NCBI GenBank assembly: GCA_023228245.1
Contig: JALOBN010000047.1
Coordinates: 1-16,997 of the forward strand
DNA length: 16,997 bases
DNA from: Candidatus Pacearchaeota archaeon
Lineage (GTDB): Archaea; Nanoarchaeota; Nanoarchaeia; Pacearchaeales; GW2011-AR1
Reading direction: 5' to 3'
The notes beneath the pieces are model-generated. The model saw nothing but the letters and a program-made list of their open reading frames with translations, did no database searches and had not been told where the DNA came from. Position numbers and translations under genes: made by a program. Below are positions 13,635 to 16,997 of the stretch, piece by piece. How positions within the stretch are numbered: position 1 is the stretch's first letter; each line of letters begins with the position of its first letter.

Positions 13635-14389
13635 CACTTCCTGCGAATTCCAGTTGTACAGCGGTCGCGTGGATGGATAGGCGGGCCATGTCCGCCCGGC
13701 GATGGAAATTGTCCATTTGGCAGATCGGCGCGCGTGTTGGACAGATTTGCGCAAATCGGGCACAATCGCTTATCTCTTGTCACTATCCAATACTGTTCAT
13801 ACTTATCTGGATTGAGAATGCCACGTTTCACCGCTTCTCGATTTGCAAATCTATAGCCTTCGTTGGCGGCGGTATGGCCTTCGGTGAGTCCTATCGTATC
13901 TGCCCTATATTTTAGCAACTTCTTTCTATATTTTTCCGTTAATGTATCGGCACTGCTTGTATCCATGCCGGAACTTAGAAGATTTTTGCGATAATTATCA
14001 ACCGCATTGGAATGCGCCGGCAACAGTCCGATATGCTCTTTGATTAGCTTGCTCTGCTCCTGGCTGGTTAGACCTTCCCGAAATCCTCTTAGGACAATCT
14101 GCCTTATGGTTTGCTTTTTGGTTGCATCGACGTACTTGATATGCTTTGCCGCATACTTTTTTATCCATGCATCTGCTTGAGGAGATCTGATATTGAAACT
14201 TGTTTTTATTTCGACCAATGCACCAATCTCTTCAATTTGCGCCTCTCCAGATGCATAAAAGGCATCCCGGATAAAAGGCGTTGGATCAAAAGATGATGAG
14301 GTCGCTGATTTACTAACAGCCCATGCAATAAATGCCAATGATATCAATTCGGCGCTTTCATCCCCTACCAGGATCGTAGCTTCGCTCAT
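13634..14389 (-). CDS. MuF-like minor head protein, 251 aa
   Basis: Predicted minor head (phage Mu gpF-like) protein, usually packaged in the capsid or placed near the portal. The core helices (about 85-195) contain RQIVLRGFREGLTSQEQSKLI, YRKKLLKYRADTIGLTEGHTAANEG and a conserved 'R-A-x-x-I-x-x-T-E-x-x-x-A' pattern. The C-terminal zinc-type end has WIVTRDKRLCPIC (201-213) and GPPIHPRDRC (235-244), the Cys-x-x-Cys ... His-Pro-x-x-x-Cys signature of the MuF domain. The start overlaps the upstream gene as ATGA. MuF genes normally follow the portal gene; here a terminator-like gene precedes it, which is unusual. Confidence 0.85.
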   Translation of the reverse strand: MSEATILVGDESAELISLAFIAWAVSKSATSSSFDPTPFIRDAFYASGEAQIEEIGALVEIKTSFNIRSPQADAWIKKYAAKHIKYVDATKKQTIRQIVLRGFREGLTSQEQSKLIKEHIGLLPAHSNAVDNYRKNLLSSGMDTSSADTLTEKYRKKLLKYRADTIGLTEGHTAANEGYRFANREAVKRGILNPDKYEQYWIVTRDKRLCPICANLSNTRADLPNGQFPSPGGHGPPIHPRDRCTTGIRRK

Positions 14390-14790
14390 GCCCTTACCTT
14401 CGTAAGATTGAAAACCACCTCGAATATATACGCCGGCCCGCCCGACATTCCGAGACTTTTCTCATCAGTCGCATCCTTCGCAATCGAATCCTCCGCCCGG
14501 CATGTTAGATATCCGTTCGGCAAATTCGCTTCCATCCAGACGCGAACGGCTTCGGCTACTGCAAAAGCATTATGAGGATCGGTATACCGCACCTGTACCC
14601 GCGCGGCTGGATAATCCAAGGTTCCTAATGCGGTAAAGAAAAGCGGCTGCGTGCCTTGTCTTTGGCTGCCAGTGCCGGGAAATACCGCGATGCAATTGAC
14701 CGTATCAGAATCAAATTGCATCGGGTATATGGGCAAGATCTGGCTTGGCATATCCGCCAAATGATTACAGATATCACTTGTGATTGACAT
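14386..14790 (-). CDS. Tail terminator-like / minor capsid-type protein, 134 aa
   Basis: First gene of the minus-strand module. The pattern is an N-terminal helix (DICNHLADM), IYPMQFDSDTVNCIAVFPGTG, a strand with ARVQVRYTDPHNAFAVAEAVRVWMEANL, and a final FEVVFNLTKVRA strand. This is typical of phage minor capsid/tail terminator proteins, with the 'V-Q-V-x-x-R ... A-x-x-x-A' strand and helix. GTGAGG lies shortly before the ATG at 14790. It shares general layout with the 123-aa protein at 12919-13290. Its place upstream of MuF rather than just before the tail tube is unusual. Confidence 0.6.
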   Translation of the reverse strand: MSITSDICNHLADMPSQILPIYPMQFDSDTVNCIAVFPGTGSQRQGTQPLFFTALGTLDYPAARVQVRYTDPHNAFAVAEAVRVWMEANLPNGYLTCRAEDSIAKDATDEKSLGMSGGPAYIFEVVFNLTKVRA

Positions 14791-14941
14791 GAAACCTCAC
14801 TAGCGCCCATTAGACAGCACTTCGCCTTATGGGATACATAATTACATGGTTGGGCGGGATTTTGGGCTTTAAATGGCTTATCGTGGGTGGCGATAAGTAT
14901 ATATAGATATATAGCATACTAGGTATTGGAGATGAGTTGAA
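14791..14941. promoter_or_regulatory. Divergent control region
   Basis: This 151-bp gap separates the minus-strand head-tail unit from the plus-strand operon. On the plus strand a strong TATA element (TATATATAGATATATAG) lies about 30-45 nt before the ATG at 14942, with a GGAGATGAG ribosome-binding site. On the minus strand TTTAAA (about 14868-14873) and an AT-rich TAATTATG segment (about 14837-14844) are candidate elements for the gene at 14790. A perfect inverted repeat at 14877-14897 touches the plus-strand TATA box. Confidence 0.6.
14877..14897. repeat. Perfect inverted repeat beside the TATA box
   Basis: CTTATCG-TGGGTGG-CGATAAG, two 7-bp arms around a 7-nt spacer. The right arm abuts TATATATAG. 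A repressor or activator bound here could affect both directions. It could also be a hairpin in a long minus-strand leader. Confidence 0.55.
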
Positions 14942-15484
14942 ATGAAATACTTCATTGACTCGGAATTTTCCGAGCGTGGACCAAAACACCCAATTGAACT
15001 GATTAGTATAGCCATCGTCTCTGAAGATGGCCGCGAATTCTACGCCATCAATAGCGCATGGTATGGATTCCTTGCCCGTCGAAGGGCGAGTAAATGGGTA
15101 CAAGAAAACGTTCTGTCACATCTGCCGAGAGGGGAAGATATGAATATGTCCGCGGGCGGATCTCCGCGCATGGCATGGGAAGGCTCCAGGAGGATGCCAA
15201 TTTCTCAGATCCGAGATGAGATTTTGGAGTTCATCGGCTCCGATCCATCGCCTGAATTTTGGGGATACTATGCAGACCACGACTGGGTAGTATTCTGCCA
15301 GATCCTTGGATCTATGGTAGATCTGCCGAAAGGTTGGCCGATGTTTTGTATGGATCTCAAGCAACTATGTGTTGAAATGGGCAATCCAAAGATGCCGGAT
15401 ATGCCAAATTCAATTGAACATCATGCCCTGTATGATGCCAGGGGAACGAAATATAGATATGATTGGCTGACGGGGATGGCTTGA
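14942..15484 (+). CDS. Rv2179c-like DEDDh 3'-5' exoribonuclease, 180 aa
   Basis: Predicted 3'-5' exonuclease that would trim RNA or DNA ends. The N-terminus YFIDSEFSE supplies the first acidic pair (Asp6, Glu8); ELISIAIVSEDGREFYAI follows. FWGYYADHDWVVFCQILGSM (about 106-125) provides the third acidic residue (Asp114), and WPMFCMDLKQL is the conserved following strand and helix. HHALYDAR has His160 and Asp165 with the H-x4-D spacing of DEDDh enzymes. The order and the 'GYYADHDWV' and 'DLKQL' motifs fit the Rv2179c-like family, which is common in phages. All catalytic residues are present and length is normal. It heads the plus-strand operon behind a strong TATA box, so it is probably expressed early. 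Confidence 0.88.
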   Translation: MKYFIDSEFSERGPKHPIELISIAIVSEDGREFYAINSAWYGFLARRRASKWVQENVLSHLPRGEDMNMSAGGSPRMAWEGSRRMPISQIRDEILEFIGSDPSPEFWGYYADHDWVVFCQILGSMVDLPKGWPMFCMDLKQLCVEMGNPKMPDMPNSIEHHALYDARGTKYRYDWLTGMA

Positions 15485-15485
15485 A

Positions 15486-15626
15486 ATGCCCCTCCCCCTA
15501 ACCTGTCCAAAATGCAGACATGCCTGGGATTACCAGCCAAGAATGCCCAATCCACATCGCAGGTATGCCCACTGTCCTGTATGTGGGCAAAACTGCAAGT
15601 TGCCCAAAGGAGGTGGGAAGCAATGA
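15486..15626 (+). CDS. 46-aa zinc-ribbon micro-protein
   Basis: The frame runs from ATG at 15486, one base after the exonuclease stop, to TGA at 15624-15626. Its product has CPKC at 7-10 and CPVC at 30-33, with another Cys at 37, the classic two-knuckle zinc ribbon, and a Lys/Gly-rich tail. GGGGATGG lies upstream. The paired CxxC knuckles make a chance frame unlikely. It could bind nucleic acid or help the exonuclease or transcription. Confidence 0.7.
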   Translation: MPLPLTCPKCRHAWDYQPRMPNPHRRYAHCPVCGQNCKLPKGGGKQ

Positions 15627-15823
15627 TGAAATTCCTGGCCATAATCTGCCTGCTATCCACACCCTGCCTAGCAGAATCACCCGAAGAGCTATTGAATTCC
15701 ACCAGCAACCTATCCCTGCCAGAAGCGGCCTTTCTGTTGGCGACACATGGATATGATGTGACCTACGAGGGCGGGATGTTTATGCTGAATGGGACAGAAT
15801 TTCGGAAGCAGGATCTGAAATGA
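15623..15823 (+). CDS. Small secreted protein, 66 aa
   Basis: The frame is open upstream to 15512, but the ATG at 15623 is preferred. It overlaps the upstream stop as ATGA, is preceded by GGAGGTG, and begins with a good signal peptide (MMKFLAIICLLSTPCLA, cleavage likely after LA at 17). A second ATG directly follows at 15626. The mature part of about 49 residues is acidic at first and has GYDVTYEGGMFMLNGTEF, without Cys. No family is recognised. It may act at the cell surface. Confidence 0.65.
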   Translation: MMKFLAIICLLSTPCLAESPEELLNSTSNLSLPEAAFLLATHGYDVTYEGGMFMLNGTEFRKQDLK

Positions 15824-15990
15824 ATCAATTCCTAATCGATGGCATTCCCTGCCGCGCCGTCTATCGCGATAATCCAAATGGTTTCGGGGAAGAGAGAGGC
15901 GGATGTACCTCTATGCAGAATGGAGAATTTCGGCTCTGCGAGGATTGTGAATTGCAGAAGGATTGCCCGGATGATGGTGAGGAAGAATGA
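15820..15990 (+). CDS. Cys4 micro-protein A, 56 aa
   Basis: ATG at 15820 overlaps the upstream stop (ATGA), with AGGA 6 nt before it. The product starts MNQFLIDGIPC and carries Cys29, Cys40, Cys43 and Cys49 in the spacing C-x10-C-x2-C-x5-C with LCEDCELQKDCP, then an acidic tail. It is related to the 51-aa product at 16542: both start MxxFxIDG and end in CxDCxxxKxCP. The four Cys probably bind zinc or a metal cluster. Function unknown. Confidence 0.7.
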   Translation: MNQFLIDGIPCRAVYRDNPNGFGEERGGCTSMQNGEFRLCEDCELQKDCPDDGEEE

Positions 15991-16199
15991 AGGAACCTAA
16001 TGGTAGCATAACGATTTCAGCAACAAGCGGGGGCGGTTCGCCTCGTAAGCTAAATTTCAACTGCCGTCGAGTTGCTGGAACATTTCACAACTCGATGTCG
16101 TTAGCGATACTCGATCATAATGGAAAGTATCTAGCTGATGTCGTTCTTAACTCGAACGATATCAGAGAAATAATTACAGAGATCGCGAGGTTGCTATGA
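15987..16199 (+). CDS. Unidentified 70-aa protein
   Basis: ATG at 15987 overlaps the Cys4 gene stop (ATGA), preceded by GGTGAGGA. The product has a polar Ser/Gly-rich start, a mid strand region SLAILDHNGKYLADVVL and a C-terminal helix DIREIITEIARLL. No signal, membrane or metal motif. Not recognised. Its place in the coupled series supports that it is real. Confidence 0.65.
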   Translation: MKEPNGSITISATSGGGSPRKLNFNCRRVAGTFHNSMSLAILDHNGKYLADVVLNSNDIREIITEIARLL

Positions 16200-16339
16200 A
16201 ACTGAAATCTCTAATCTACAAGCTCCTCTCCCTATCCAACGACCTAAATGCCATCCAAAGAGGCCCGAAGGCCATTGGCAAGAGGCTGGTTAGGAAAGCT
16301 GGCTGGCGAATGTTTGCGAGCATTATGAGGCGCATATGA
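16196..16339 (+). CDS. 47-aa basic micro-protein
   Basis: ATG at 16196 with ATGA overlap and GAGG 5 nt upstream; ends at TGA 16337-16339. The product starts MKLKSLIYKLLSLSNDLNAIQ and continues with a strongly basic part (GKRLVRKAGWRMF). It resembles small basic phage proteins with the 'L-Y-K-x-x-x-L-x-x-D-x-N-A' start and 'G-K-R-x-x-x-K-x-x-x-R' tail, as I remember them. Nucleic-acid or membrane binding would fit. No firm family. Confidence 0.6.
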   Translation: MKLKSLIYKLLSLSNDLNAIQRGPKAIGKRLVRKAGWRMFASIMRRI

Positions 16340-16545
16340 GCATATATAATATTGATGTAATTTCTCGCTGTGCCTACGTACCACGCGGCAAGGCATTGGA
16401 GGATTTAATAGAACTATCTCAGAAATATGCCGTAAACGCAGATGATCTGAGCCATATAGTAGCAAAGAACGTATTGGCGGGCAAGAAGTACGCCGATGTA
16501 CTTGAAACGATATCCGCAAAACTCGCGAATGGTGAGATAACATGA
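16336..16545 (+). CDS. Unidentified 69-aa helical protein
   Basis: ATG at 16336 overlaps the upstream stop as ATGA, with GAGG 5 nt before it. The product has an N-terminal strand (YNIDVISRCAYV) and helices LEDLIELSQKYAVNADDLSHIVAKNVL and ADVLETISAKLA, and may be a small helical bundle. It has one Cys and no signal. Not recognised. Confidence 0.65.
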   Translation: MSIYNIDVISRCAYVPRGKALEDLIELSQKYAVNADDLSHIVAKNVLAGKKYADVLETISAKLANGEIT

Positions 16546-16697
16546 AGAAATTCTATATCGATGGATATGAATATATCCCGACTTATGATGGCGATAAGCT
16601 CATGGGTTGCAAGGGCACCGATCCATTTTCGACGTTCTTGTACTGCATAGACTGCCATATGACGAAAACATGCCCGGCCATCATCAGAACACGATAA
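16542..16697 (+). CDS. Cys4 micro-protein B, 51 aa
   Basis: ATG at 16542 overlaps the upstream stop (ATGA), with GGTGAG 5 nt upstream. The product starts MKKFYIDGYEY and has Cys23, Cys35, Cys38 and Cys44 (C-x11-C-x2-C-x5-C; YCIDCHMTKTCP). It matches protein A at 15820 in start motif and Cys order. It is the last gene of the plus-strand operon and precedes a hairpin. A metal-binding fold is likely; function unknown. Confidence 0.7.
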   Translation: MKKFYIDGYEYIPTYDGDKLMGCKGTDPFSTFLYCIDCHMTKTCPAIIRTR

Positions 16698-16702
16698 GGC
16701 CC

Positions 16703-16734
16703 GCGAGAGGGACTAGCCAAATTCGACCTCTCGC
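16703..16734. terminator. Hairpin between convergent genes
   Basis: GCGAGAGG and CCTCTCGC form a perfect 8-bp stem around a 16-nt loop, followed by pyrimidine-rich sequence with T5 near 16756-16760. It lies between the plus operon and the minus gene at the right edge and could serve as a terminator for either. Confidence 0.5.
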
Positions 16735-16787
16735 CCCTATCATGTCATTTCCCTCTTTTTATGTACCTTGTCGCCAATAGGTGACCA

Positions 16788-16997
16788 TTATGCTATCGTG
16801 GAATTGTTTAGCGGACATGGCCAATAATCATATGATAAGAACATGGCGTGATCCGAAAAATTGAATGCCTCTGATATCCAGCTATCGATCACAGTGGCCG
16901 CGTGGTTCATGGGTTCAGGAAAAACCATTGGCCGAACGTTAACCGAGGGATCATCTTGCGCCGATGACGCCAATATCAGAAGAATTTGAATAGCCCA
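16788..16997 (-). CDS. 3' part of a small, probably secreted protein leaving the right edge
   Basis: The minus-strand frame is open from the right edge to TAA at 16788. The first visible residues WAIQILLILASSAQDD look like the end of a signal peptide, with cleavage likely near SSA. The following 54 residues (PSVNVRPMVFPEP ... DSWISEAFNFSDHAMFLSYDYWPCPLNNSTIA) have no recognised motif. The true start lies outside the window; a TTG at 16973 is in frame but would cut the hydrophobic stretch. Convergent with the plus-strand operon. Confidence 0.5.
   Translation of the reverse strand, partial: WAIQILLILASSAQDDPSVNVRPMVFPEPMNHAATVIDSWISEAFNFSDHAMFLSYDYWPCPLNNSTIA

Noticed and set aside
13635..13763. 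Upstream 43-codon extension of the gp10-like gene
   Set aside because: It lies inside the MuF-like C-terminus and is unlike the family; the start at 13634 has coupling and a ribosome-binding site.
15512..15622. Upstream 37-codon extension of the small secreted protein
   Set aside because: It overlaps the zinc-ribbon frame and would hide the signal peptide.
1..16997. CRISPR array, tRNA, rRNA, integrase, att sites, insertion sequences
   Set aside because: No regularly spaced repeats, tRNA-like clover leaf, transposase or integrase motif was found by eye on either strand, so provirus status and integration site cannot be stated.

Overview
The window looks like part of an archaeal tailed (siphovirus-like) virus or provirus, probably of a methanogen-type euryarchaeon. 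Archaeal evidence: AT-rich TATA boxes about 25-30 nt before several starts, oligo-T tracts at operon ends, GGTGA/GAGG ribosome-binding sites, many 4-nt ATGA gene overlaps, and an archaeal-style winged-helix regulator. The host assignment is inference; there is no rRNA, tRNA, integrase, att site or unmistakably cellular gene.

Layout, left to right. (1) 1-360: start of a gene leaving the left edge, a winged-helix regulator, and a T-rich terminator zone. (2) 361-14790, almost all minus strand: a head-tail connector and tail module. In transcription order it holds a tail-terminator-like protein, a MuF-like minor head protein, an HK97 gp10-like protein, a second terminator-like protein, a 64-aa protein, two tandem paralogous tail-tube proteins, a tail assembly chaperone with an apparent -1 frameshift extension, a 1249-aa tape measure, a 34-aa micro-protein, a hub protein, a Dit-like protein, and three adhesion/fibre-type proteins ending in a LamG-like one. 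(3) 6132-6635, plus strand: a gene inside the tail module for an exported transglutaminase/papain-like protein, read as a moron. (4) 14791-14941: divergent control region with a perfect inverted repeat next to a strong TATA box. (5) 14942-16697, plus strand: an Rv2179c-like 3'-5' exoribonuclease followed by seven micro-genes, most joined by ATGA overlaps, several with Cys motifs. (6) 16698-16997: a hairpin and the 3' part of a small, probably secreted protein leaving the right edge.

The minus-strand genes would build and terminate the tail, set its length and equip its tip. Oligo-T plus TATA pairs before the tail tube and the tape measure suggest separately tuned transcription units. Portal, terminase and major capsid genes are not present and would have to lie elsewhere. 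The most notable items are the frameshifted chaperone, the inserted exported cysteine-peptidase-like gene, the duplicated tail-tube and terminator-like genes, and the overlap-coupled micro-gene operon with two related Cys4 proteins.
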